Made by a program: the position numbers and the translations under genes | In this document: piece by piece, positions 15,058 through 22,031 of the stretch | Numbering within the stretch: the first letter of the stretch is position 1 | Layout of the letters: the number at the start of each line of letters is the position of its first letter | The notes under the pieces: generated by a model | What the model saw: only the letters and a program-made list of their open reading frames with translations | What the model was told of the DNA's origin: nothing | Databases searched by the model: none | DNA from: a virus | Length of the DNA stretch: 25,543 nucleotides | Virus record (IMG/VR): IMGVR_UViG_3300044633_000897 | Location: 1-25,543 of that record | Direction: 5' to 3' (one strand)

Positions 15058-16734
15058 TTGGCTAAATTCTCATTATTCGGTTTTAAAATAGGGAAAGATA
15101 CACCAGCACAGGAAGTGCTACCTTCTTTTTCAGCACCAGTGTTAGATGATGGTGCAGTAACTATTACTGCAGCAGCCCATTATGGCACAACTATTGATTT
15201 AGATTCAAATTATAAAAATGACGTAGAATTAATCACTAGATATCGTGAAATGGCTATGCAGCCAGAGATAGAAAGTGCAGTTGATGATATTATTAATGAA
15301 GCTATTATCAATGAAGATGGTGTTATTGTAAAATTAAAATTAGATAATTTAAAAGTTGCACCAAAAATAAAAAAAGCTATTGAAGATGAATTTGATAATA
15401 TCTTGACTCTTTTGAATTTTAAACAACTGGGTCAAGATATTTTTAGAAGATATTATATTGATGGAAGAATGTATTATAATATTATTCTTGATAAAGCAAA
15501 CCCAAATGCAGGTATTCAAGAATTAAGATATACAGATCCACGAAAAATTACAAAAATTCGCGAAATTAAAAAAGTAAAAGATCAAACTACTGGATACGAT
15601 ATTGTCGCCGGTTATGTTGAATATTATATCTATTCTGATACTATATCAACAAAATCTAATTTAACTAATTCCGGATTAAGAATTGCCCCAGATTCAATGA
15701 TTTGCGTTACATCAGGGTTATTAGACGCAAAACGATCAATTATATTAAGTAATTTACATAAATGCATCAAACCTCTAAATCAACTAAGAATGATTGAAGA
15801 TGCTAGCGTAATTTACAAAGTATCAAGAGCTCCAGAAAGACGTATTTTTTATATTGATGTTGGTAATCTACCTAAAATGAAGGCAGAACAATATCTTAAA
15901 GATATTATGACCAAATATAAAAATAAAGTCGTTTACGATGCCACAACAGGCGAAATCAGAGATGATAGAAGATTCCTTTCTATGATGGATGATTTCTGGC
16001 TACCTAGACGCTCTGATAATAAATCAACAGAAATTACTACGTTACCATCATCTGCTGCATTTGATGATATGTCAATGGTAGAATATTTCGAGAAAAAATT
16101 ATATAAAGCTCTTAACGTTCCATTTTCTAGATTAGTTCAACCAGATAGTGCATTTGATGTTGGTACAAATCAAGTAATTTCTCGTGACGAAATTAAATTT
16201 GATAAATTTATTCAAAGATTAAGAAACAAATTTACAGATGTGTTCGATCAAGCATTAAAAGTTCAATGCCAATTAAAAGGCATTTGTTCTGATGATGAGT
16301 TTGATGTATATAAACAAGATTTTGATTATGATTTTGTTAGAGATAATAATTATGCTGAAATGAAAGATTCAGAATTATTACAGAATAGATTAAATTTACT
16401 AGCAGTCGTTGATCCATATAAAGGTGTTTATTATTCTCAAGCATGGATCCAAAAAAATATTCTTAAAATGGATGAAGATGAAATTGAAGAAATGCAAAAA
16501 CAAATTGCACAAGAAATTAAAGATCAAGTATATCCAGACCCAAAATTAATGAATGATCCAATGGCAGGTTTAGGCGGAGGAGATGGTGGCGATGATGGGC
16601 AAGATCCAAATGCTGATCCAGATGGAGACGGAATACCAAATAGTCAAGATACTAATGACCAAGATCCATCTATAGGAAGAGCAAACTCTAAACAACAATC
16701 CGATAAAACTTCAAAAAACCCATACTATGACTAA
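15058..16734 (+). CDS. gp20: portal vertex protein gp20
   Basis: A 558-residue portal protein that forms the dodecameric ring for DNA entry and tail attachment. Recognisable segments are ITRYREMAMQPEIESAVDDI (from about residue 60), YYIDGRMYYNIILDK, GIQELRYTDPRKITKIRE, IYKVSRAPERRIFYIDVGNLP and the DDFWLPRR...TTLPSS region. The start is TTG at 15058. It has an AAAAAGG ribosome-binding tract 9 bases upstream and keeps the MAKFSLFGFKI N-terminus of the family, while the next in-frame ATG would delete about 60 conserved residues. The C-terminus has an unusual aspartate-rich tail (about residues 504-540) with DPDGDGIPNSQDTND. The end overlaps the next gene by 8 bases. Confidence 0.94.
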   Translation: MAKFSLFGFKIGKDTPAQEVLPSFSAPVLDDGAVTITAAAHYGTTIDLDSNYKNDVELITRYREMAMQPEIESAVDDIINEAIINEDGVIVKLKLDNLKVAPKIKKAIEDEFDNILTLLNFKQLGQDIFRRYYIDGRMYYNIILDKANPNAGIQELRYTDPRKITKIREIKKVKDQTTGYDIVAGYVEYYIYSDTISTKSNLTNSGLRIAPDSMICVTSGLLDAKRSIILSNLHKCIKPLNQLRMIEDASVIYKVSRAPERRIFYIDVGNLPKMKAEQYLKDIMTKYKNKVVYDATTGEIRDDRRFLSMMDDFWLPRRSDNKSTEITTLPSSAAFDDMSMVEYFEKKLYKALNVPFSRLVQPDSAFDVGTNQVISRDEIKFDKFIQRLRNKFTDVFDQALKVQCQLKGICSDDEFDVYKQDFDYDFVRDNNYAEMKDSELLQNRLNLLAVVDPYKGVYYSQAWIQKNILKMDEDEIEEMQKQIAQEIKDQVYPDPKLMNDPMAGLGGGDGGDDGQDPNADPDGDGIPNSQDTNDQDPSIGRANSKQQSDKTSKNPYYD

Positions 16735-17167
16735 TAAGAAAAAAATACATAGAGATTTACCGCAAATCTTAATCTTAAAAAGAACTTATATTCAAAGATT
16801 CCCTAATGGACAACAAGTTGCTCTTTATCACTCAGAACATTTGGATCAATTTGTTACTGTTCCATTAGATGGTTCTCAATTTTCAAATACAACAGAATCA
16901 GTATTAGAAAAATTAACTCAAATATCAGAAAATGATGATATTGGAGTTGTTATTTTTAATGACTCTTCAGAGTTAAATATAAATAAAGAATGCGCTGATG
17001 TTATTTTAAATTTTATTAGCAAAAATGAACAATTAGCAGAACAAATACACGTTTCAGATAAAAGTTTCTTAGAAATTTTGGAACAGGCTGCTCAATTACA
17101 ATCAACAGATTTATCGGAAGAATCTGGTCAACAACAGGAGTTAACAAACGATGAAATTGTTAAATGA
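16727..17167 (+). CDS. hypothetical protein in prohead-core (gp67/68) slot
   Basis: A 146-residue protein between portal and protease genes, where T4 has its prohead core genes 67 and 68. No domain is recognised. The N-terminus is basic (MTNKKKIHRDLP) and is followed by a short beta-rich region with ILKRTYIQRFPNGQQVALYH. The C-terminal 90 residues are helical and acidic with many Gln and Glu residues (EQAAQLQ, LSEESGQQQEL), consistent with a scaffold component. The gene overlaps gene 20 by 8 bases and gene 21 by 17 bases, so it is translated with them. The core-protein role rests on position and composition only. Confidence 0.7.
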   Translation: MTNKKKIHRDLPQILILKRTYIQRFPNGQQVALYHSEHLDQFVTVPLDGSQFSNTTESVLEKLTQISENDDIGVVIFNDSSELNINKECADVILNFISKNEQLAEQIHVSDKSFLEILEQAAQLQSTDLSEESGQQQELTNDEIVK

Positions 17168-17792
17168 GTTTACCGAAACAGAAGTTCTAGTAGAAGAAGC
17201 TAACGGTAAAAAGAATCATACGATTAAAGGGTATTTCATTCACTGTAATGAACAAAATAGAAATGGCAGAGTTTATGTAAAAGAGCATATGCTACCTGAA
17301 GTAACAAGATATAAAAGAGATTATATTGATACCCGTAGATCTTTAGGTGAATTGTCTCACCCAGAAGGACCACAAATCAATCCAGATAAAGTATCTCATC
17401 TTATTACTAAATTGGATTTTGATGATCACCGTTGCTACGGTGAAGCTAAAGTTTTAGATACACCTAATGGAAACATCGTAAAATCTTTTATTGATGCTGG
17501 CGTAAATTTTGGCGTATCAACAAGAGGATTGGGTTCTATCAAAGAATCTAATGGAATTAAATACGTCCAACCAGATTTTCGTTTAGTAACAGTTGATATT
17601 GTATTAGATCCATCAGGTAAAGATTGCTATGTCGAAGGTTTAATGGAAGGAAAGGAATGGATGTTTGTTGAAGGAAAAGGCTGGGTTGAACAATATTTAC
17701 AAGAATCAAGAGATACTTTAAGAAAACTTACAGCTAAAGAAGTTGAACCGATGGCTCTTAAAATCTTCGAAAACTTTTTAAGAAAACTTTAA
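17151..17792 (+). CDS. gp21: prohead maturation protease gp21
   Basis: A 213-residue serine protease of the T4 gp21/herpesvirus assemblin-like fold. It cleaves scaffold, capsid and core proteins inside the prohead. Family motifs are GYFIHCNEQNRNGRVY (27-42), GELSHPEGP with candidate catalytic His70, and FGVSTRGLGS with nucleophile Ser123. A later acidic residue in TVDIVLDPS (Asp149) is a candidate third member of the triad. The start overlaps the previous gene by 17 bases and has a CAGGAG site inside that gene. The gene is followed by a late promoter box for gene 22, so protease and its substrate scaffold are adjacent but separately initiated. Confidence 0.94.
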   Translation: MKLLNEFTETEVLVEEANGKKNHTIKGYFIHCNEQNRNGRVYVKEHMLPEVTRYKRDYIDTRRSLGELSHPEGPQINPDKVSHLITKLDFDDHRCYGEAKVLDTPNGNIVKSFIDAGVNFGVSTRGLGSIKESNGIKYVQPDFRLVTVDIVLDPSGKDCYVEGLMEGKEWMFVEGKGWVEQYLQESRDTLRKLTAKEVEPMALKIFENFLRKL

Positions 17793-17808
17793 TACAAAAT
17801 TTAATTTA

Positions 17809-17816
17809 TATAAATA
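17809..17816 (+). promoter_or_regulatory. T4-type late promoter box upstream of gene 22
   Basis: Exact TATAAATA in the gap between genes 21 and 22, 31 bases before the ATG at 17848. It is also the nearest clear late box upstream of the capsid gene 23. Confidence 0.8.
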
Positions 17817-17847
17817 ATTATTATAAAAATCTAATAGGAGATATTTG

Positions 17848-18927
17848 ATGTCACAAGATAAAAATTTAAATCTTTCTGAAGCTGCAATGGATATTCTGAA
17901 CGGCAATAGAAAAGACAAAGGCGCTAAACAAGATAAATTTGGCGAAGGCGAAAAATTACATGATACAGTTAATAAAATAACGCCTCACGACGTAGGTAAT
18001 GCTGATTGGGAAAAATTGAGCGTTGAAGCTCCATCTGCAACTCCTCCAGGGCAAACACCACCTGTTGGCGCTGAACCAATGAAAAAATTAGCTCCACAAC
18101 CAGCTGCAGCTTCTTCTAAAGTTGATACAAAAGTAAATCTTCATCCTAAAAAAGGTGTTAATGAAGAAGGCGAACCAGACGAAGATGAAGAAGAAGTAAA
18201 CGAAGATATCGCAGCATTAATGGCTGGCGAAAACTTATCAGAAAGTTTCAAACGTAAAGCATCTGCTATTTTTGAAGCTGCTGTTAAATCTAAAGTTGGC
18301 GAATTAGCTGAAGAATTAGAAGCGCATTATGTTGCACAATTCGAAGAAGCTTATGAAGACATGAAAGAAGATTTTACTGATAAAGTTGATGAATATCTAG
18401 ATTACGTTACTGAATCTTGGATGGAAGAAAACAAATTAGCAGTTGAATCAGGCTTAAGAACTGAAATTGCAGAAGGCTTTATTGAGTCTTTGAAAACCGT
18501 ATTCGAAGAACACTATATCGATATTCCTGAAGAAAAATTCGATGTAGTAGAAGAATTGGCTTCTAAAGTAGAGGCATTAGAAAAACAAGTTAATGAAGAA
18601 ATGAATAAAAACATTAACTTGAAACAAAAATTGTCAGAACAAAAGAAAGTTGAAGCTCTTCACGCAGTATGTGAAGGATTAACATTATCTCAAGCTGAAA
18701 AAATTAAAACTATTGCAGAGAGCGTAGAATTTGTAAGCGAAAATGATTTTGTTACACAAATGGAAGATATTAAAGAATCTTATTTCTCGGTATCTACTGT
18801 TAAACCCGCTTCTATCGAATCTTTAAATGACGTTATTGACTTAAATGAAGAAGTAAAACCAGCAAAAAGAGTTGACCCAACAATTGCTGCTTATGCTTCA
18901 CGTATTTCACAAACAATTTTAAAATAA
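17848..18927 (+). CDS. gp22: prohead scaffold (core) protein gp22
   Basis: A 359-residue scaffold protein around which the capsid assembles and which is then cut up by gp21. I place the start at the ATG at 17848, 7 bases after an AGGAG site, and not at the TTG immediately before it. The composition is typical: highly charged, acidic and helical, with a low-complexity Pro/Ala-rich part (about residues 60-100), an acidic run (EPDEDEEEVNED, 109-120) and long coiled-coil segments from about 145 to 260. The segment SFKRKASAIFEAAVKSK (133-149) matches the conserved gp22 core. It contains I-F-E followed by Ala144, the form expected of a gp21 cleavage site. Confidence 0.92.
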   Translation: MSQDKNLNLSEAAMDILNGNRKDKGAKQDKFGEGEKLHDTVNKITPHDVGNADWEKLSVEAPSATPPGQTPPVGAEPMKKLAPQPAAASSKVDTKVNLHPKKGVNEEGEPDEDEEEVNEDIAALMAGENLSESFKRKASAIFEAAVKSKVGELAEELEAHYVAQFEEAYEDMKEDFTDKVDEYLDYVTESWMEENKLAVESGLRTEIAEGFIESLKTVFEEHYIDIPEEKFDVVEELASKVEALEKQVNEEMNKNINLKQKLSEQKKVEALHAVCEGLTLSQAEKIKTIAESVEFVSENDFVTQMEDIKESYFSVSTVKPASIESLNDVIDLNEEVKPAKRVDPTIAAYASRISQTILK

Positions 18928-18954
18928 AAATAAAAATTTAAGGAGTTTATCTAA

Positions 18955-20289
18955 ATGGCTTTATTAAACGAAGAATTGCAAAATAAATGGAGTCCAGTTC
19001 TGGATCATCCAGAATTAGCAAAAATTACTGACCCATACAAAAAAGCAGTTACTGCAATTGTATTGGAAAATCAACAAGCAGCGATGGATTCAGATCGCGA
19101 AACATTGATGGAAGGAACACCAACTAATACAACTGGCGGTATTTCTAACTTCGATCCAATTTTAATCAGTTTAGTACGTCGTGCTTTACCTAACTTGATT
19201 GCTTATGACGTAGCTGGCGTTCAACCAATGACTGGTCCTACTGGATTAATCTTTGCTCTACGTTCACGTTATGGCGCTCAAGGTAACGGTACATTCCCTA
19301 ACGGTGGCGGTACTGAAGCATTCTATAACGAAGCTAATACTATCTTCTCTGGTATTATCGGCACAGGTGGTTCAACTACTACAGGTCAAGCAAACTCAGC
19401 TGTAGGTTCTACAGGTCCATTAGCTAATTCAGCGTTTGATTCTGGTCAAGCAATGACAACTGCTATGGGCGAAGTATTAGGCGATGGTGCTGGTACTGTA
19501 TTCGGCGAAATGTCAATTTCAATCGAAAAAGTTACTGTTTCTGCTAGAACTCGTGCATTGAAAGCTGAATACAGCTTAGAAATGGCTCAAGATTTGAAAG
19601 CAATCCATGGTTTGGATGCTGAAACTGAATTATCAAACGTTTTATCTACAGAAATTCTTGCTGAGATGAACCGCGAAGTAATTCGTACAATCTATACAGT
19701 AGCTAAAGCTGGCGCTCAATTCGGTACAGTTACTCCAGGCGTATTCGACTTAGATACAGACTCAAATGGTCGTTGGTCAGTTGAAAGATTCAAAGGTTTG
19801 ATTTATCATATCGAAAGAGAAGCTAATCAAATCGCTAAAACAACTCGTAGAGGAAAAGGTAACATCTTAATCGTTTCTTCTGACGTTGCTTCTGCTCTAG
19901 CTATGGCTGGTGTATTACAATATACTCCTGCGTTATCTGCTGATTTACAAGTTGATGACACTGGTAATACATATGCTGGTTTGTTACATGGTCGTATCAA
20001 AGTTTATATCGATCCTTACTTCGGCGGTTCATACCAAAACGTTGAATTATGTACTGTTGGTTATAAAGGTACAAGCCCTTATGACTCTGGTTTATTCTAC
20101 TGCCCATACGTTCCTTTACAAATGGTTCGTGCAGTTGATCCAGGTACTTTCCAACCAAAAATCGGCTTCAAAACTCGTTACGGTTTAGTAGCAAATCCAT
20201 TCGCTGAAGGTACAACCCAAGGTCAAGGTTTGATTACTCCACGTAGCAACAACTATTACAGAATCTTTGCTGTGAAAAACTTGATGTAA
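18955..20289 (+). CDS. gp23: major capsid protein gp23
   Basis: A 444-residue HK97-fold capsid protein. Recognised segments include an N-terminal delta region with LENQQAAMD, SNFDPILISLVRRALPNLIAYDVAGVQPM (in part, about 62-90), TGLIFALRSRY, the ISIEKVTVSARTRALKAEYS strand and EMAQDLKAIHGLDAETEL. C-terminal segments include YCPYVPLQMVRAVDP and FKTRYGLVANPF. LME at 51-53 followed by Gly54 fits the (I/L)xE|(A/G/S) rule for gp21 cleavage and would remove a 53-residue propeptide. AAGGAG lies upstream of the ATG. I saw no TATAAATA in the short gap before the gene. It is shorter than T4 gp23 (521 residues) and near cyanophage lengths. Confidence 0.96.
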   Translation: MALLNEELQNKWSPVLDHPELAKITDPYKKAVTAIVLENQQAAMDSDRETLMEGTPTNTTGGISNFDPILISLVRRALPNLIAYDVAGVQPMTGPTGLIFALRSRYGAQGNGTFPNGGGTEAFYNEANTIFSGIIGTGGSTTTGQANSAVGSTGPLANSAFDSGQAMTTAMGEVLGDGAGTVFGEMSISIEKVTVSARTRALKAEYSLEMAQDLKAIHGLDAETELSNVLSTEILAEMNREVIRTIYTVAKAGAQFGTVTPGVFDLDTDSNGRWSVERFKGLIYHIEREANQIAKTTRRGKGNILIVSSDVASALAMAGVLQYTPALSADLQVDDTGNTYAGLLHGRIKVYIDPYFGGSYQNVELCTVGYKGTSPYDSGLFYCPYVPLQMVRAVDPGTFQPKIGFKTRYGLVANPFAEGTTQGQGLITPRSNNYYRIFAVKNLM

Positions 20290-20315
20290 TTTAGTTGTGT
20301 TTCATGGATGAAACA

Positions 20316-20341
20316 AAAAAGGGAGCTTCGGCTCCCTTTTT
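20316..20341. terminator. bidirectional intrinsic terminator between gene 23 and leftward glycosyltransferase
   Basis: GGGAGC (20321-20326), TTCG loop, GCTCCC (20331-20336), flanked by five or more A on the left and five T on the right. It is symmetric, so it can end both the rightward capsid transcript and the leftward glycosyltransferase transcript, whose stop is 13 bases away. A smaller hairpin, GTTTCA/TGAAAC (20299-20314), precedes it. Confidence 0.9.
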
Positions 20342-20353
20342 CTATTTGAAAGT

Positions 20354-21163
20354 TTAGAAAAAACTATCTAAACCAAAAGACGTGGATTTTTGATATTTAC
20401 CTCCACTGGTATCTCGTAAACGTAATTCAGCATGACCTGTAGTTTCACGAACATATTTTGTACATAAATCGGGAAATCTACGAACTAAATCGTCAGCACT
20501 TTTATCAATACGCTCAAGAGTTCGTTCAACTTGCATTCCTCCATCTTCAGTATAATATTTGGATATAACAGTAATATTGTCTAATCGCGAAACTGAACCA
20601 TCAAGAACATAATGTTGAAGAGTTCGCTCAAAATCTTCTTTATCGCATAGTTGAACCATACGATCTTGATGTTTATCGTTAATACAGCCCCACAGCGAAC
20701 CAATGCAGTAATATAAACCAGTCTTAGGGGTATAACTCATAAAAAAAGCATTCGACGCTGCATAGACACCACAGAGCATATTTTCGTTCTCCTGCATGAT
20801 ATTATACATTGGTTCAAATACTTCTACATTAATATCCTCAATTGGCTCCATTTTCTTTTCATCAGCAGGAGCTTTTCTCATAATACTTGATAAATCATCA
20901 TCAAAGTTTACAACAAATTCCTCCTCATCATAATAATTTCTAATAAAGTTTCTAATTGGTCCCATACCAACAACACCTACAACAATATTTTTGTTATAAA
21001 TGTTATCTTTTAATGATGTTTCGTAAGCAGTCTTTTCGACATCATTAGCAACAAAGATTGTTACTGTATTTGGATCTACATTATATTTTTCCAATACACT
21101 TAAAGTTTTATCTCTAAGCGTATCAGATCGTTTATACGAAGGAATTGCAATATTCAATTTCAT
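20354..21163 (-). CDS. GT-A glycosyltransferase, TET-associated (TAGT)-like
   Basis: A 269-residue glycosyltransferase. It starts with KLNIAIPSYKRSDTLRDKTL, then has TVTIFVAND (34-41), GMGPIRNFI (67-74) and a DxD-type metal/nucleotide-sugar site VVNFDDDLS (84-92). These match GT-A enzymes, and the pattern resembles phage glycosyltransferases found with TET/JBP dioxygenases (TAGT family), which are thought to glycosylate hydroxymethylated bases. The later KEDFERTLQHY segment is a candidate catalytic region. The C-terminus FGLDSFF resembles sliding-clamp-binding tails of T4 proteins. It is transcribed opposite to the late genes from its own early-type promoter, with AAAGGG upstream of the ATG. 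The dioxygenase gene lies 851 bases away on the same strand. A glycan or protein acceptor is the alternative. Confidence 0.75.
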   Translation of the reverse strand: MKLNIAIPSYKRSDTLRDKTLSVLEKYNVDPNTVTIFVANDVEKTAYETSLKDNIYNKNIVVGVVGMGPIRNFIRNYYDEEEFVVNFDDDLSSIMRKAPADEKKMEPIEDINVEVFEPMYNIMQENENMLCGVYAASNAFFMSYTPKTGLYYCIGSLWGCINDKHQDRMVQLCDKEDFERTLQHYVLDGSVSRLDNITVISKYYTEDGGMQVERTLERIDKSADDLVRRFPDLCTKYVRETTGHAELRLRDTSGGKYQKSTSFGLDSFF

Positions 21164-21193
21164 AATCTACCCTTTAATTTTAACTAAAAATAA

Positions 21194-21201
21194 TATAAAT
21201 A
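21194..21201 (+). promoter_or_regulatory. possible late promoter box for the endonuclease gene
   Basis: Exact TATAAATA on the rightward strand, 107 bases before the GIY-YIG gene. This is farther from its gene than the other boxes and it lies in very AT-rich sequence that also holds the leftward early promoter, so a chance match is possible. Confidence 0.35.
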
Positions 21202-21202
21202 T

Positions 21203-21231
21203 ATTATACTATATTATTTTGATATTGTAAA
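21203..21231 (-). promoter_or_regulatory. T4 early-type (sigma70) promoter for the glycosyltransferase gene
   Basis: Read leftward: TTTACA (-35, at 21226-21231), a 17-base spacer and TATAAT (-10, at 21203-21208), ending 39 bases before the ATG at 21163. Preceded by GC as in GCTTTACA, it is close to the T4 early -35 form GTTTAC. Confidence 0.75.
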
Positions 21232-21233
21232 GC

Positions 21234-21272
21234 AAAAAAAATGCTTATCACGATCCTGGCAGATCTATAAGC
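21234..21272 (-). terminator. leftward intrinsic terminator upstream of the glycosyltransferase promoter
   Basis: GCTTAT (21243-21248) pairs with ATAAGC (21267-21272), and inside it GATC pairs with GATC around a 6-base loop. Read leftward, the hairpin is followed within one base by eight U (A-run at 21234-21241). It would stop leftward transcripts coming from the dioxygenase gene just before the glycosyltransferase promoter. Rightward it would be a structured 5' leader of the endonuclease gene. Confidence 0.5.
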
Positions 21273-21308
21273 TCTAAACATTCGTTTTAACATTCATAGA
21301 GAATATCA

Positions 21309-22031
21309 ATGCCCAGCAAAAATATTTATACAAATAAAAATAAATTTACCTTAAACTATTATGTTTATGCATACATAAGAACATTCGATTCAATAACAGC
21401 AAAAAGCGGCACGCCATATTATATAGGAAAAGGTATAAAAAATAGAGCATTTAAAAAACACGGAAAAGTTCCTGTTCCTAAAGACAAAAATTATATAGTT
21501 TTTGTTGAAACTAATTTAACAGAAATCGGTGCATTAGCTATAGAACGAAAATTAATTAAATGGTATGGAAGAAAAGATTTAGGAACAGGAATTCTATTAA
21601 ATAGAACTGATGGCGGAGACGGGATATCAAATCCATCAATATATACTCGTAAAAAAATATCTATAGGGCAAAAAAATAGAATAATATCTGACAGTGAAAA
21701 ACAAAATACAGCAAAAAGAATGATTGGAAATACATATGGAACAGGGAAAAATTTAAAAAATACCAATGCATCAGGAAAACGATCTGAAGAAGCTGTAAAT
21801 AAATCAGCTTTAGCTCATAGAAAAATCTATAACATAATTTCTCCTAATGGGGATTCGTATTTTATTTTAGGGTTAAAAGAAATATGTAAAAAATTAAATT
21901 TAAATTATAGCGGTATGCTAAACGTTTCTCGAGAAATTAAATTACATCAAAATGGATGGAAATGTATTAAGGTTGGAAAGATACATGATTTTCCCAACCT
22001 TAACCTACATTCGTTAGAAGAAGTCTTCTAA
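21309..22031 (+). CDS. GIY-YIG endonuclease, likely homing/mobile
   Basis: A 240-residue phage GIY-YIG nuclease. The fold motifs are YYVYAYIR (17-24, GIY strand), PYYIGKG (36-42, YIG), Arg46, Glu79 in [12 protein letters not shown], and LNRTDGGDG (97-105). These are followed by a NUMOD3-like KKISIGQKN segment and a basic middle region. The C-terminal part, [27 protein letters not shown] (in part), is a helix-turn-helix of the kind that binds homing sites. Such free-standing genes cut a related phage genome lacking them and spread by repair. It is the only rightward gene between two leftward early genes, and its last 18 bases overlap the convergent dioxygenase gene. The C-terminus is SLEEVF. 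The ribosome-binding site is weak. Confidence 0.85.
   Translation: MPSKNIYTNKNKFTLNYYVYAYIRTFDSITAKSGTPYYIGKGIKNRAFKKHGKVPVPKDKNYIVFVETNLTEIGALAIERKLIKWYGRKDLGTGILLNRTDGGDGISNPSIYTRKKISIGQKNRIISDSEKQNTAKRMIGNTYGTGKNLKNTNASGKRSEEAVNKSALAHRKIYNIISPNGDSYFILGLKEICKKLNLNYSGMLNVSREIKLHQNGWKCIKVGKIHDFPNLNLHSLEEVF
21967..22003. terminator. 10-bp hairpin near convergent gene ends
   Basis: TTAAGGTTGG (21967-21976) and CCAACCTTAA (21994-22003) are exact complements with a 17-base loop. It lies inside the 3' end of the endonuclease gene and 10 bases beyond the stop of the leftward dioxygenase gene. There is no T-run in either direction, so it may be a weak terminator or an mRNA 3' structure. Confidence 0.4.
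22014..22031. repeat. inverted repeat formed by two overlapping stop ends
   Basis: TTAGAAGA and TCTTCTAA flank a two-base centre. The endonuclease gene reads SLEEVF-stop through it and the dioxygenase gene reads GLEDFF-stop on the other strand, so both C-termini are encoded by the same 18 bases. Confidence 0.9.

Noticed and set aside
16978-16985. TATAAATA inside the gene before gene 21
   Set aside because: Lies within coding sequence 165 bases from gene 21. A few chance matches are expected in DNA this AT-rich, so it is not listed as a promoter.
19910-20188. Open frame of 92 codons within gene 23
   Set aside because: Shadow of the capsid gene in another frame; hydrophobic low-complexity translation and no ribosome-binding site.
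21234-21308. Possible group I intron or tRNA before the endonuclease gene
   Set aside because: Too short, no core intron elements and no cloverleaf. Neighbouring genes are complete, so the nuclease is free-standing.
21323-21330. Leftward TATAAATA at the start of the endonuclease gene
   Set aside because: It is 160 bases from the glycosyltransferase start, with a terminator-like hairpin between. The early-type promoter is better placed.
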